Origin: Claveliimonas intestinigallinarum
GTDB taxonomy: Bacteria; Bacillota; Clostridia; Lachnospirales; Lachnospiraceae
NCBI GenBank assembly: GCA_019115145.1
Contig: DXED01000046.1
Location: 1-45,768, forward strand
Direction of reading: 5' to 3'
Length of the DNA: 45,768 bases
Shown here: positions 29,914 through 38,541 of the stretch, one piece after another
How the letters are laid out: each line of letters starts with the position of its first letter
Position numbering within the stretch: the stretch's first letter is position 1
Made by a program: the position numbers and the translations under genes
Notes under the pieces: model-generated
The model's input: the letters and a program-made list of their open reading frames with translations, nothing else
Database searches by the model: none
Told to the model about the DNA's origin: nothing

Positions 29914-32100
29914 ATGGCAATTAAAATCGCGCTTGCCGGTAACCCGAACTGTGGAAAGACCACTATGTTCAATGCCCTGACAGGAGCCAATCAGTATGTG
30001 GGCAACTGGCCGGGCGTTACCGTGGAGAAAAAAGAGGGAAAACTGAAGAGCAAACGAGCGGGGGGCGAGGAGGTCATCGTGACGGATCTGCCGGGCATTT
30101 ACTCCCTCTCCCCGTACACGCTGGAGGAGGTGGTCAGCCGGGATTATCTGCTCAAGGAAAATCCGGACGTGATCGTGGATCTGGTGGACGCCACAAACAT
30201 CGAGAGGAATCTCTATCTGACCACTCAGCTGGCGGAGACCGGGATCCCGGTGGTCATCGCTCTGAACATGGCGGATCTGATCGAAAAGAGAGGCATGAAG
30301 ATTGACACAAAGCGTCTCTCCATGCTGCTGAACTGCCCCATCGTCGAGACATCCGCCCTGAGAAAGACCGGCCTGAACGCCCTGGTGGACGAGGCGGTAA
30401 AGGTGGCAAAGAAAAAACAGGTGAACCTGCCGGGGGAAATCTTCTCCGAATCGGTGGAGAGGGCGGTGGAAGATGTGAAAGGGGTTCTTCCCGCCTCCGT
30501 GACAGAGGATAAAAAGAGATGGTACGCAGTCAAGTTCCTGGAGAACGACAGCAAGGTGACAGAGAGCATGGAGCTGTCCCCCTCGGCCCGGAGCGTGGTG
30601 GAAAACGCCCGGAAAGCGCTGGAGGACTCCAGAGATGACGACATGGAGAGCATCATCACGGATGAGAGGTACAAGTTCATCCAGAAGGTAGTGTCCACCA
30701 CGGTGAAAAAGGGAGGAGAGACGCTGACAGTCTCCGACAAGATCGACCGGATCGTCACCAACCGGATCCTGGGGATCCCCATCTTTATTGCCGTGATGTT
30801 CATTGTTTACTACATATCTGTCACGACGGTGGGAACCTGGGTGACAGACTGGACGAACGACGTGTTTGTGGTAGCGATCCAGGATGCGGTGGGAGGGTTC
30901 CTCTCCAGCATCGGCACGGGCGCCCTGGTGCAGGGCCTGGTAGTGGACGGCATCATCGGCGGCATCGGCGCGGTGCTGGGATTTGCGCCCCAGATGGTGA
31001 TCCTGTTCCTCTTCCTGTCCATCCTGGAAGACTGCGGATACATGGTGCGTATTGCCTTTGTCATGGACAGGGTGTTCCGCCATTTCGGGCTGTCAGGCAA
31101 GAGCTTTATCCCGCTTCTGATCTCCTCGGGGTGCGGGATACCGGGTATCATGGCCTCCAAGACTATCGAGCAGGATAACGACAGAAGGCTGACGATCATG
31201 ACAGCCACCTTCATCCCCTGCGGCGCCAAGCTGCCGGTCATCGCCATGATGGGCGGCGTGATGGCTAGCTATGCGACGGGAAGCTACGAGGCGGGCGGAC
31301 TGATCGCGCCTCTCATGTACTTCATCGGCATCGCGGCTGTCCTTGTGGCCGCCATCATCCTGAAGAAGACCAAGCCCTTCTCCGGGAAACCGGCTCCCTT
31401 TGTCATGGAGCTTCCCCAGTATCATATTCCCTCCGTCAAGACAGTGCTCCTCCATGTGTGGGAGAGGCTGAAAGGGTTCCTGATCAAAGCCGGAACGATC
31501 CTGTTCCTGGCCTGCGTGGTCATGTGGTTCCTGGGCGGATTCGGATTTACAGAGGGCGGATTCGGACAGGTGGAAGACAGCGCGGATAGTCTGCTGGCTC
31601 TCATCGGCGGTTTCATTGCTCCCCTCTTTGCCCCCCTTGGCTTTGGCGAGTGGCAGCCGGTCGCGGCTTCCCTTTCCGGATTTACGGCAAAAGAGGCTAT
31701 CGTCTCCACCATGGGCGTTCTCGCCAACGTGACAGGAGACACGGAGGACGCGGTGACAGTGGCCCAGGCGGTGCAGGCATGGTTCCCCACGACAGTGGCG
31801 GCCTTCTCGTTCCTTTTGTTCAACCTGCTTGACTCTCCCTGCCTGGCGGCCATCGCCACCATGGCCCAGCAGATGCAGTCCAGAAAGTGGTTCTGGTTTG
31901 CCATCCTGTTCCAGAATGTGTTCGCCTACCTGGTTTGCCTGTGCGTGTACCAGATCGGCTCGGTCCTGACAGGCGGCGCCTTCGGTGTGGGGACCGTGGC
32001 GGGCATTGTGGTGCTCGCGGTGCTCCTCTACCTGCTGCTTAGGCCGGATCCGTACAAAAACAACAAAGTGTACGCAAAGCGTTCCGTTCAGGCGGCGTAG
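29914..32100 (+). CDS. feoB: Ferrous iron transporter FeoB
   Basis: A 728-residue membrane GTPase importing Fe(II). The N-terminal G domain shows G1 GNPNCGKTTMFNALTG (about 8-23), G2/VEKKEG, G3 DLPGIYSLSPY, G4 NMAD and G5-like SALRKTG. A helical spacer follows to about 270, then the membrane part with the Gate motifs, including SCGIPGIMASK and FIPCGAKLPV, where the Cys residues lie. Length is normal. AGGAGG is 9 nt before the ATG. The operon continues into small Cys-rich partners. Confidence 0.97.
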   Translation: MAIKIALAGNPNCGKTTMFNALTGANQYVGNWPGVTVEKKEGKLKSKRAGGEEVIVTDLPGIYSLSPYTLEEVVSRDYLLKENPDVIVDLVDATNIERNLYLTTQLAETGIPVVIALNMADLIEKRGMKIDTKRLSMLLNCPIVETSALRKTGLNALVDEAVKVAKKKQVNLPGEIFSESVERAVEDVKGVLPASVTEDKKRWYAVKFLENDSKVTESMELSPSARSVVENARKALEDSRDDDMESIITDERYKFIQKVVSTTVKKGGETLTVSDKIDRIVTNRILGIPIFIAVMFIVYYISVTTVGTWVTDWTNDVFVVAIQDAVGGFLSSIGTGALVQGLVVDGIIGGIGAVLGFAPQMVILFLFLSILEDCGYMVRIAFVMDRVFRHFGLSGKSFIPLLISSGCGIPGIMASKTIEQDNDRRLTIMTATFIPCGAKLPVIAMMGGVMASYATGSYEAGGLIAPLMYFIGIAAVLVAAIILKKTKPFSGKPAPFVMELPQYHIPSVKTVLLHVWERLKGFLIKAGTILFLACVVMWFLGGFGFTEGGFGQVEDSADSLLALIGGFIAPLFAPLGFGEWQPVAASLSGFTAKEAIVSTMGVLANVTGDTEDAVTVAQAVQAWFPTTVAAFSFLLFNLLDSPCLAAIATMAQQMQSRKWFWFAILFQNVFAYLVCLCVYQIGSVLTGGAFGVGTVAGIVVLAVLLYLLLRPDPYKNNKVYAKRSVQAA

Positions 32101-32142
32101 AATATATAATAGAATAGAATCAAACGAAAGGAGCGAAAGGGT

Positions 32143-32337
32143 ATGTTGGTCAGCGGTATCATTCTTGCCCTTGTGATCGGTTACTGTGTGTTCCTGATCT
32201 GGAGAGGGCACAAAAAGAGAAAAGAAAATAAAGGAAAGCCCGGGTGCGCCGGAGGGTGTGCCGGCTGTTCAGGGTGTTCAGGCTGCGGCGGCATATCCTT
32301 TGACGATCTTTATAAAAGCGAGAAGGAGCAGAAATAG
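32143..32337 (+). CDS. FeoB-associated Cys-rich membrane protein
   Basis: A 64-residue protein: one membrane helix (about 3-20), a basic stretch (GHKKRKENKGK), then a Cys/Gly-rich segment PGCAGGCAGCSGCSGCGG (six Cys) and an acidic tail. It matches the FeoB-associated Cys-rich membrane protein family found after FeoB in Firmicutes. It may bind or hand over iron. AAAGGAG precedes the ATG. Confidence 0.9.
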   Translation: MLVSGIILALVIGYCVFLIWRGHKKRKENKGKPGCAGGCAGCSGCSGCGGISFDDLYKSEKEQK

Positions 32338-32339
32338 AA

Positions 32340-32486
32340 ATGGGTAATTCCACAGGCTCTATGTTTTATGCCTTCCTGGCTTTCATTGCGATCTATATCG
32401 TGGGCGTGCTGATCTACCAGGGAGTGCTGCTTATCAAAAAACTGCTGGCCGGGAAAAAGGATCGGCAGGCGGATGAAGAAAAATAG
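32340..32486 (+). CDS. Small single-helix membrane protein in the feo operon
   Basis: A 48-residue ORF: polar start MGNSTGSM, one hydrophobic helix (about 9-33), then a basic-to-acidic tail ending KKDRQADEEK. It starts 2 nt after the preceding stop; AAGGAG lies 11 nt upstream, inside the end of the Cys-rich gene. Its tight placement between two real genes, a full-length helix and clean start/stop support it. I do not recognise a family. It may be a small FeoB-complex subunit. Confidence 0.7.
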   Translation: MGNSTGSMFYAFLAFIAIYIVGVLIYQGVLLIKKLLAGKKDRQADEEK

Positions 32487-32497
32487 AGGGATGACAT

Positions 32498-32869
32498 ATG
32501 GCGGATATCATTGTATTGCTTATAGTCGCGGCGCTGCTGGTTTTTGCGCTGAAGGGAGCCATCCGGCACTTTAAAGGCGAAGGGCCCTGCTGCGGGGGAG
32601 GATCCGGCGGGTCGCCCTCCGGCAGCCCCCGGCAAAAAAAGCTGGACGGCCCGGTGATGGGGAAAAAGACCGTCAAGATCCAGGGAATGCACTGCGACCA
32701 CTGTGTGGCCAGCGTCACAGAGGCCATCAACAGCATTGACGGGGCCTCGGCAAAAGTAGACCTGAAAAAAGAGGAGGCCGTGGTCTCCTACGACAGGACG
32801 CTGGATGACGACAAGATCAGAAAAGCAGTGGAAAAGGCGGGATTTAAAGTCGTTTCTATTTCCGTATAG
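32498..32869 (+). CDS. Membrane-anchored HMA (heavy-metal-associated) domain protein
   Basis: A 123-residue protein: one membrane helix (about 4-22), a GEGPCCGGGSGGSPSG Cys/Gly linker, then an HMA metal-binding domain (about 55-123) with the Cys pair in GMHCDHC. HMA domains normally bind Cu(I) or Zn(II)/Cd(II). The front half resembles the FeoB-associated Cys-rich protein, so this looks like a fusion of that design with an HMA domain. GAGGG precedes the ATG; it sits 11 nt after the 48-residue gene. Confidence 0.88.
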   Translation: MADIIVLLIVAALLVFALKGAIRHFKGEGPCCGGGSGGSPSGSPRQKKLDGPVMGKKTVKIQGMHCDHCVASVTEAINSIDGASAKVDLKKEEAVVSYDRTLDDDKIRKAVEKAGFKVVSISV

Positions 32870-32909
32870 GAGAGGATGGGCCAGCCCGTCTGAAAGATAG
32901 GAGGCTGTC

Positions 32910-33161
32910 ATGGACAGGGAAAAGGAGCGTATTATCGCCAAGCTGAAAGCGAATGGCTGCCGGATCACCAAACAGCGCATGGAGCTTTTAGACATCATCC
33001 TGGAGAACCGGTGCTCCAGCTGCAAGGAGATCTTCTACCGGGCGTCCAGGGAGGACGACTCCATCGGCATCGCCACCGTATACAGGATGGTAAATGCCCT
33101 GGAAGAGATCGGTGTGATCAGCAGAAGGATCGTCTATGAGCCGGAGGATGCGGATAAATGA
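32910..33161 (+). CDS. Mini-Fur: Fur-family protein with only the DNA-binding domain
   Basis: An 83-residue protein covering the winged-helix half of Fur: LKANGCRITKQRMELLDIIL, CSSCKEIFYRA, and IGIATVYRMVNALEEIGVI (the recognition helix and beyond). Normal Fur proteins have about 140 residues; the His-rich dimer/metal half is absent, and no Fur-like continuation is seen in any frame after the stop. Because the frame ends neatly and a 7-bp stem overlaps the stop, it appears to be a genuine short form rather than a fresh truncation. AGGAGG precedes the ATG. Cys-x-x-Cys (35-38 region) might bind metal. Confidence 0.85.
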   Translation: MDREKERIIAKLKANGCRITKQRMELLDIILENRCSSCKEIFYRASREDDSIGIATVYRMVNALEEIGVISRRIVYEPEDADK

Positions 33162-33183
33162 TAAGATTTATCGGTAACACTGC

Positions 33184-33219
33184 TTAGAATTGACTAACTG
33201 CCTGTGCGAAAACTATCAT
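33184..33219 (+). promoter_or_regulatory. Promoter and operator-like site before the DUF6110/metal ATPase group
   Basis: TTGACT (33190-33195), an 18-bp spacer and TATCAT (33214-33219). The -35 overlaps TTAG-AATTGA-CTAA (33184-33197), extended by one C, close to the feo and eno palindromes. This suggests shared metal control. Confidence 0.5.
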
Positions 33220-33266
33220 AGCTTATATCAACTCAGTATATGAGAGCAAGCAAGGGAGTGATGAAG

Positions 33267-33347
33267 ATGAAATCCCACAAATTCTGGGCATGGATGATGG
33301 CATTTTGTTGTCTCATGCTGTTCTATACTGGTTATAAACATAAATAA
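33267..33347 (+). CDS. 26-residue membrane peptide preceding DUF6110
   Basis: A very short ORF: MKSHKFWAWMMAF..., a hydrophobic core and a basic end GYKHK. AAGGGAG is 8 nt before the ATG at 33267; an ATG at 33261 is too close to it. The 3' end is 12 nt before the DUF6110 start, with AAGGAGG between. The basic ends, aromatic helix and perfect ribosome site argue for a real micropeptide. It may be a small subunit of the metal ATPase unit. Confidence 0.68.
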   Translation: MKSHKFWAWMMAFCCLMLFYTGYKHK

Positions 33348-33359
33348 GGAGGCAGAAGC

Positions 33360-33656
33360 ATGTTCGAGATTTCTAAATGTTTAAAATGCGGAAAGGGACT
33401 TGGTATCTTTGCGGGAGGAGTGCTGTTCGGCACAGCCGGCGTTAAGCTCCTGTCAAGCAAGGATGCGAAAAATGTATACACAAAGTGTACAGCGGCTGTT
33501 CTGAGAGCCAAGGAGTGCGTCATGACCACAGTGACCACTGTGCAGGAGAACGCGGAGGACATCCTGGCCGAGGCAAAGCAGATCAACGAGGACAGGGAGA
33601 GGGAGGATGCGTCCTGCGTGCAGGAGGATGCAGACGCCGCGTCTGAGGAAAATTAG
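33360..33656 (+). CDS. DUF6110 family protein
   Basis: A 98-residue protein. It starts with a Cys pair (SKCLKCGKGLG), then a hydrophobic stretch GIFAGGVLFGTAGVKLL (about 15-31), a conserved SSKDAKNVYTKCTAAVLRAK segment, and an amphipathic helix ending in an acidic tail. This is the DUF6110 pattern, found next to metal P-type ATPases in Clostridia. Function unknown; the Cys residues could bind metal. AAGGAGG precedes the ATG. Confidence 0.85.
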   Translation: MFEISKCLKCGKGLGIFAGGVLFGTAGVKLLSSKDAKNVYTKCTAAVLRAKECVMTTVTTVQENAEDILAEAKQINEDREREDASCVQEDADAASEEN

Positions 33657-33685
33657 AGCACAGGACGAAAGGCCTGAGATAGAGA

Positions 33686-33727
33686 GGAGAAGGCGGAGCC
33701 CCACCGACAGAAGGCTCCGCCTTCTCC
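33686..33727 (+). terminator. 15-bp perfect hairpin before the P-type ATPase gene
   Basis: 33686-33700 pairs perfectly with 33713-33727 around a 12-nt loop. Only TT follows, so it is a poor terminator; it ends about 10 nt before the GGAGG of the ATPase gene and may be an attenuator or processing site. Confidence 0.5.
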
Positions 33728-33751
33728 TTATGAAAAATGGAGGGATCAAAG

Positions 33752-35824
33752 TTGAAATACAGGATCAGACATGAGATAAGAGGGCGCATCCGCCTGCATG
33801 TGGAGCAAAAGAGGATGACCTGCCGGGAGGCGGACACGCTGCTCTACTTTCTGGAGATGCTTCCCGGCGTGGACTCTGCAAAGGTCTACGAGCAGACAGG
33901 GGACGCCGTGGTCCGCTACAGCGGGGACAGAGAGGACATTCTCCAGGCTCTGCGGAGCTTCCGATACGAGCATGTACAGGTGCCGGAGCAGGTGCTGGAC
34001 AATTCCGGGAGGGAGCTGAACAGGGCCTACCGGGAAAAGCTGATCGGCAGGACACTGTTTCATTTCGGGAAAAAGCTTCTCCCCTTCCCGGTGAGGGCCG
34101 CCTACACGGGCTGCAAATCTGTCCGGTACATTGTAAAGGGGCTTAGAAGCCTCTCCAGGGGAAGGCTGGAGGTGGAGGTGCTGGACGCAGCGGCCATTGC
34201 GGTCTCCATCCTCCGGGCGGACTTTGACACGGCCGGCTCTGTCATGTACCTGCTGGGCGTGGGAGAGATACTGGAGGAGTGGACCCACAAAAAGTCGGTG
34301 GGGGATCTGGCCCGGAGCATGTCTTTAAATATCAGAAAGGTGTGGCTGAAGACAGGGGAGCAGGAGATCCTTGTCCCTGCCTCGGACATCCGGGCCGGGG
34401 ACGAGGTGGTGGTACATATGGGAAATGTGATCCCCTTTGACGGCATTGTCACCTCCGGGGAGGCCATGGTCAACCAGGCGTCTCTCACCGGGGAGTCCCT
34501 GCCCGTGAAGAAGGAAAAGAACGGCTATGTGTACGCGGGCACGGTTCTGGAGGAGGGGGAGCTGGCCGTGCAGGTGAGGCAGACCTCCGGCTCCACCAGA
34601 TTTGAGAAGATCGTCACCATGATCGAGGACTCCGAGAAGCTCAAATCCGGCCTTGAGAGCAAGGCTGAGAGCCTGGCCGACCGGCTTGTGCCCTACACAC
34701 TGGCAGGGACCCTCCTCACCTGGCTGGCCACGAGAAATACCACCAAGGCCCTGGCTGTCCTCATGGTGGACTTCTCCTGCGCCCTGAAGCTGGCCATGCC
34801 CATCTCCGTCCTGTCCGCCATCCGGGAGGCGGGATCCCACGGCATCACGGTCAAGGGAGGCCGTTTTATGGAGGCGGTGGCAGAGGCGGACACCATTGTG
34901 TTTGACAAGACAGGCACCCTGACAAAGGCAAGGCCCACGGTGAAGGAGGTTGTGACCTTCAACGGGAGGCCGCCCCAGGAGATGCTGCGGATCGCCGCCT
35001 GCCTGGAGGAGCATTTCCCCCACTCCATGGCAAAGGCGGTGGTGAATGCGGCCAGAAAGCAGGGGCTTGACCACGAGGAGATGCACTCCAAGGTGAACTA
35101 CATTGTGGCCCACGGCATTTCCTCCTACATAGAGGACAAAAAGGTGGTCATCGGCAGCTATCACTTTGTCTTTGAGGACGAGAAGTGCCGGATCCGCCCG
35201 GAGTTCCAGGAGAGATTTCAGCAGCTCTCAGATGAGTACTCCCACCTCTACCTGGCCATTGACAATGTGCTGGCCGCGGTAATCTGCATCGAGGATCCCC
35301 TGCGGGAGGAGGCGCCTGAGGTGATCCAGGGTCTGCGCAGGGCCGGATTTACGAAGATCGTCATGATGACGGGGGACAGCGAGAAGACTGCCGCCGCCAT
35401 CGCCAGGAGAGTGGGCGTGGACGAGTACTATTCCGAGGTCCTGCCGGAGGACAAGGCCCGCTTTGTGGAGGAGGAGAAAAGGAAGGGCCGCAGGGTGGTC
35501 ATGACCGGGGACGGCATCAACGACTCGCCGGCCCTCTCCGCGGCGGACGCAGGCATCGCCGTCAGCGATGGGGCTGAAATAGCCCGGGAGATCGCGGACA
35601 TCACCATTGCAGGACAGGACCTGGGAGAGATCGTCACGCTGAAGCATCTGAGCAGCCTGCTCATGAGGCGGATTCAGAAGAACTATCATTCCATCGTGGG
35701 GATCAACACAGCTCTCATCTGCCTGGGCGTGGCCGGCGTGATCCAGCCCACCACCTCCGCCCTGCTGCACAACACCTCCACCCTTGTCATCAGCCTGAAG
35801 AGTATGCGGGATCTGATGAAGTAA
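33752..35824 (+). CDS. Heavy-metal P1B-type ATPase with atypical SCA membrane motif
   Basis: A 690-residue ion pump. Residues 1-70 form an HMA_2-like domain without CxxC. The actuator loop has TGESLPVKKE; the phosphorylation motif is DKTGTLT (385-391), followed by HP (EEHFPHSMAKA), TGD, and GDGINDSPAL. The metal-site helix reads DFSCALKLAMP (Ser342-Cys343-Ala344) where P1B pumps usually have CPC, SPC or CPH, so specificity cannot be assigned; the last helices keep HNTSTL. Start: GGAGG is 8 nt before a TTG at 33752; an ATG at 33737 (695 residues) has no ribosome site. The DUF6110 context indicates metal export. Confidence 0.87.
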   Translation: MKYRIRHEIRGRIRLHVEQKRMTCREADTLLYFLEMLPGVDSAKVYEQTGDAVVRYSGDREDILQALRSFRYEHVQVPEQVLDNSGRELNRAYREKLIGRTLFHFGKKLLPFPVRAAYTGCKSVRYIVKGLRSLSRGRLEVEVLDAAAIAVSILRADFDTAGSVMYLLGVGEILEEWTHKKSVGDLARSMSLNIRKVWLKTGEQEILVPASDIRAGDEVVVHMGNVIPFDGIVTSGEAMVNQASLTGESLPVKKEKNGYVYAGTVLEEGELAVQVRQTSGSTRFEKIVTMIEDSEKLKSGLESKAESLADRLVPYTLAGTLLTWLATRNTTKALAVLMVDFSCALKLAMPISVLSAIREAGSHGITVKGGRFMEAVAEADTIVFDKTGTLTKARPTVKEVVTFNGRPPQEMLRIAACLEEHFPHSMAKAVVNAARKQGLDHEEMHSKVNYIVAHGISSYIEDKKVVIGSYHFVFEDEKCRIRPEFQERFQQLSDEYSHLYLAIDNVLAAVICIEDPLREEAPEVIQGLRRAGFTKIVMMTGDSEKTAAAIARRVGVDEYYSEVLPEDKARFVEEEKRKGRRVVMTGDGINDSPALSAADAGIAVSDGAEIAREIADITIAGQDLGEIVTLKHLSSLLMRRIQKNYHSIVGINTALICLGVAGVIQPTTSALLHNTSTLVISLKSMRDLMK

Positions 35825-35854
35825 AAGAAGCTGGAAAGCTCATGGAAACTGTGG

Positions 35855-35860
35855 TATGAT
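35855..35860 (+). promoter_or_regulatory. Possible -10 of pcrA
   Basis: TGGTATGAT contains TATGAT with a TG extension; the -35 is poor. Confidence 0.35.
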
Positions 35861-35913
35861 ATCAGTTACGGACAAAATGAAACGGGAGTATCACGAAAGC
35901 CAAAGGAGTAAAC

Positions 35914-38151
35914 ATGAGCATATACGACACACTGAACGAACAGCAGCGGGAGGCTGTATACCACACGGAGGGCCCGCTTCTCATCCTGGCCGGCGCGGGC
36001 TCCGGGAAGACCCGGGTCCTGACCCACAGGATCGCCTATCTCATCGAGGAGAAGGGAGTCAATCCCTGGAATATCCTGGCTATTACCTTCACCAACAAGG
36101 CGGCCGGGGAGATGCGTGAGAGGGTGGACAATATCGTGGGCTTTGGCTCGGAGAGCATCTGGGTCAGCACCTTCCACTCCACCTGCGTGCGCATTCTGCG
36201 CAGACACATAGACCGGCTGGGCTATGACACCAACTTTACCATCTACGACACGGACGACCAGAAGACGCTGATGAGGGACATCTGCAAATACCTCCAGATC
36301 GACACAAAGATTTACCGGGAGAGAAACCTTCTTGCCGCCATCTCCGCCGCCAAGAACGAGATGATCTCGCCCAAGGAGTTCCGGCTCCGGGCAGAGGGGG
36401 ATTTCTCCCGCCAGAAGATCGCCTCTGTGTACGAGGAGTACGAGAAGCAGATGCAGGCCAACAACGCCCTCGATTTTGACGATCTCCTTGTGAAGGCAGT
36501 GCAGCTTCTGAAGACCCAGCCGGACGTGCTGGACTACTACCAGGAGCGGTTCCGCTACATCATGGTGGACGAGTACCAGGACACGAACAATGTCCAGTTC
36601 CAGTTCGTCAGCACCCTGGCGGCCAAATACAGAAATCTGTGCGTGGTGGGCGACGACGATCAGTCCATCTACAAATTCCGGGGGGCGGACATCCGGAATA
36701 TCCTGAATTTTGAGAACGTGTTCGAGGACGCGAGGGTCATCAAGCTGGAGCAGAATTACCGCTCCACCGGCACCATCCTGGACGCGGCCAACGCGGTGAT
36801 CCGCAACAACAGGGGGCGCAAGGACAAGACTCTCTGGACAGACAACGGCCAGGGGGAGAAGATCGAGTTCCGGCAGTTTGACACCGGGTTTGATGAGGCG
36901 GAATATATTGTGGGGGACATCCGCAGCCATGTGGATGGCGGGGACTGCGCCTACAATGACAACGCCATCCTCTACCGGACCAACGCCCAGTCCCGTCTCT
37001 TTGAGGAGAAGCTGGTGTCGGCAAACATCCCCTACAAGCTGGTGGGAGGCGTCAACTTCTATGCCAGAAGGGAGATCAAGGATCTGCTGGCCTATCTAAA
37101 GACCATTGACAATGGAAGGGATGACCTGGCTGTGCGCCGGATCATCAATGTGCCCAAGCGTGGCATCGGCCTCACCAGCGTGAACCGTGTCCAGGAGTAC
37201 GCCCTCCAGAGGGAGATCAGTTTTTACGAGGCGGTCCTGGGAGCGGATCTGATCCCGGGCATCGGCAGGGGACTTTCCAGGCTGGAGTCTTTCGCCGCCC
37301 TCATCGAGCATTTCAAGGAAGAGGCGGGCAGGATGAGCATTCTGGAGCTCCTGGAGGACATTATCGAGACAACCGGATACATAGAGGAGCTGAAGGCCGA
37401 GGGAGAGATTGAGGCGGAGGCCAGGATCGAGAACATCGACGAGCTGAAAAACAAGGCGGCAGACTATGAGGAAGGCTGCCATGAGCGGGGCGAGACGCCC
37501 ACTCTGGGCGGATTTCTGGAGGAGGTTGCCCTTGTGGCGGACATCGACAGCCTGGACGAGGACAGCGACTACGTGGTTCTCATGACGCTCCACAGCGCCA
37601 AGGGGCTGGAGTTCCCCCACGTTTATCTGGCGGGCATGGAGGACGGCCTTTTCCCCAGCTATATGACCGTCACCTCCGACAATCCGGAGGAGCTGGAGGA
37701 GGAGAGACGTCTCTGTTATGTGGGCATCACAAGGGCTATGAAGCAGCTCACCCTGACCTGCGCCAGAAGGCGGATGGTGAGGGGAGAGACCCAGTACAAC
37801 AAGATGTCCCGCTTTTTAAAGGAGATCCCCATGGAGCTCCTCTCCACAGGCATGAAGTTCGAAAAGGAGGAGAAGGAGGAAGAGACTCCAAGACAGTCCT
37901 CCTGGCAGCAGGCAAAGCAGGCCTTTCACACAAAGGCTTTCTCCTCTCCCAGACCGGTGCAGCAGTTTAAGGTGGCGGGGGGGAACGGCCCCGGCTACGA
38001 TGTGGGCGACCGGGTGCGCCACGTGAAATTTGGGGAAGGACTTGTCACTGCCATTGTGGAGGGCGGCCGGGACTATGAGGTGACAGTGGAGTTTGACAAG
38101 GCAGGGACAAAAAAGATGTTTGCTGCATTTGCGAAATTGCAGAAAATATAG
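35914..38151 (+). CDS. pcrA: ATP-dependent DNA helicase PcrA (UvrD/Rep family)
   Basis: A 745-residue 3'-to-5' helicase of replication and nucleotide excision repair. SF1 motifs are in order: LNEQQREAV (Q motif), AGAGSGKTRVL (Walker A, about 26-36), TFTNKAAGEMR, DEYQDTN (Walker B, about 222-228), VGDDDQSIYKFRGA, LEQNYRS, TLHSAKGLEF and VGITRA. The C-terminal Tudor-like domain, VGDRVRHVKFGEGLVTAI and onward, is as in PcrA and is intact. AAAGGAG precedes the ATG. It stands alone. Confidence 0.96.
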   Translation: MSIYDTLNEQQREAVYHTEGPLLILAGAGSGKTRVLTHRIAYLIEEKGVNPWNILAITFTNKAAGEMRERVDNIVGFGSESIWVSTFHSTCVRILRRHIDRLGYDTNFTIYDTDDQKTLMRDICKYLQIDTKIYRERNLLAAISAAKNEMISPKEFRLRAEGDFSRQKIASVYEEYEKQMQANNALDFDDLLVKAVQLLKTQPDVLDYYQERFRYIMVDEYQDTNNVQFQFVSTLAAKYRNLCVVGDDDQSIYKFRGADIRNILNFENVFEDARVIKLEQNYRSTGTILDAANAVIRNNRGRKDKTLWTDNGQGEKIEFRQFDTGFDEAEYIVGDIRSHVDGGDCAYNDNAILYRTNAQSRLFEEKLVSANIPYKLVGGVNFYARREIKDLLAYLKTIDNGRDDLAVRRIINVPKRGIGLTSVNRVQEYALQREISFYEAVLGADLIPGIGRGLSRLESFAALIEHFKEEAGRMSILELLEDIIETTGYIEELKAEGEIEAEARIENIDELKNKAADYEEGCHERGETPTLGGFLEEVALVADIDSLDEDSDYVVLMTLHSAKGLEFPHVYLAGMEDGLFPSYMTVTSDNPEELEEERRLCYVGITRAMKQLTLTCARRRMVRGETQYNKMSRFLKEIPMELLSTGMKFEKEEKEEETPRQSSWQQAKQAFHTKAFSSPRPVQQFKVAGGNGPGYDVGDRVRHVKFGEGLVTAIVEGGRDYEVTVEFDKAGTKKMFAAFAKLQKI

Positions 38152-38223
38152 GGTGTTCCGGTCAAGAAGGACAGATTTATCTGAAAATTCCTGCAAAAAT
38201 AAGTAGTAATATGCCCGGGAAGG

Positions 38224-38232
38224 TGTTATAAT
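38224..38232 (+). promoter_or_regulatory. Extended -10 promoter of the DUF4366 gene
   Basis: TGTTATAAT is an extended -10 with no clear -35; it lies about 55 nt before the start codon. Confidence 0.5.
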
Positions 38233-38286
38233 AATGCCAACGAATTATACTTGCAAGACAAGCATAAGAAAGGATGTGTGGGAAGT

Positions 38287-38532
38287 ATGAGCAAGGTAGA
38301 GGATATTATTGCGGCTTCAAAGCTGAACGAACTGATCCGCAAGAAAGATGAAGATGACAAGACCTGCAGGACAGTGCTCTGGGTGCTGGCTATCGTAGGA
38401 GCGATCGCGGCAGTAGCGGCAATTGCATATGCGGTATATTGTTTCTTTACCCCGGATTATCTGGAGGATTTCGAAGAAGATTTCGATGACGATTTTGACG
38501 ATGACTTCTTTAATGAAGATGATCAGGTATAA
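38287..38532 (+). CDS. DUF4366-type small membrane protein with acidic tail
   Basis: An 81-residue protein: KVEDIIAASKLNELIRKKDE (helical start), one membrane helix (about 33-56, VLWVLAIVGAIAAVAAIAYA), then FTPDYLEDFEEDFDDDFDDD, a strongly acidic tail. This layout is common in Lachnospiraceae and is usually named DUF4366. The frame is open from 38251, but homology starts at MSKVEDII. Function unknown. Confidence 0.75.
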   Translation: MSKVEDIIAASKLNELIRKKDEDDKTCRTVLWVLAIVGAIAAVAAIAYAVYCFFTPDYLEDFEEDFDDDFDDDFFNEDDQV

Positions 38533-38541
38533 GATCGGAGC

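Noticed and set aside
32910..33260. Frameshift as the cause of the short Fur
   Set aside because: No His-rich Fur C-terminal sequence is found in any frame downstream; a promoter region follows instead.
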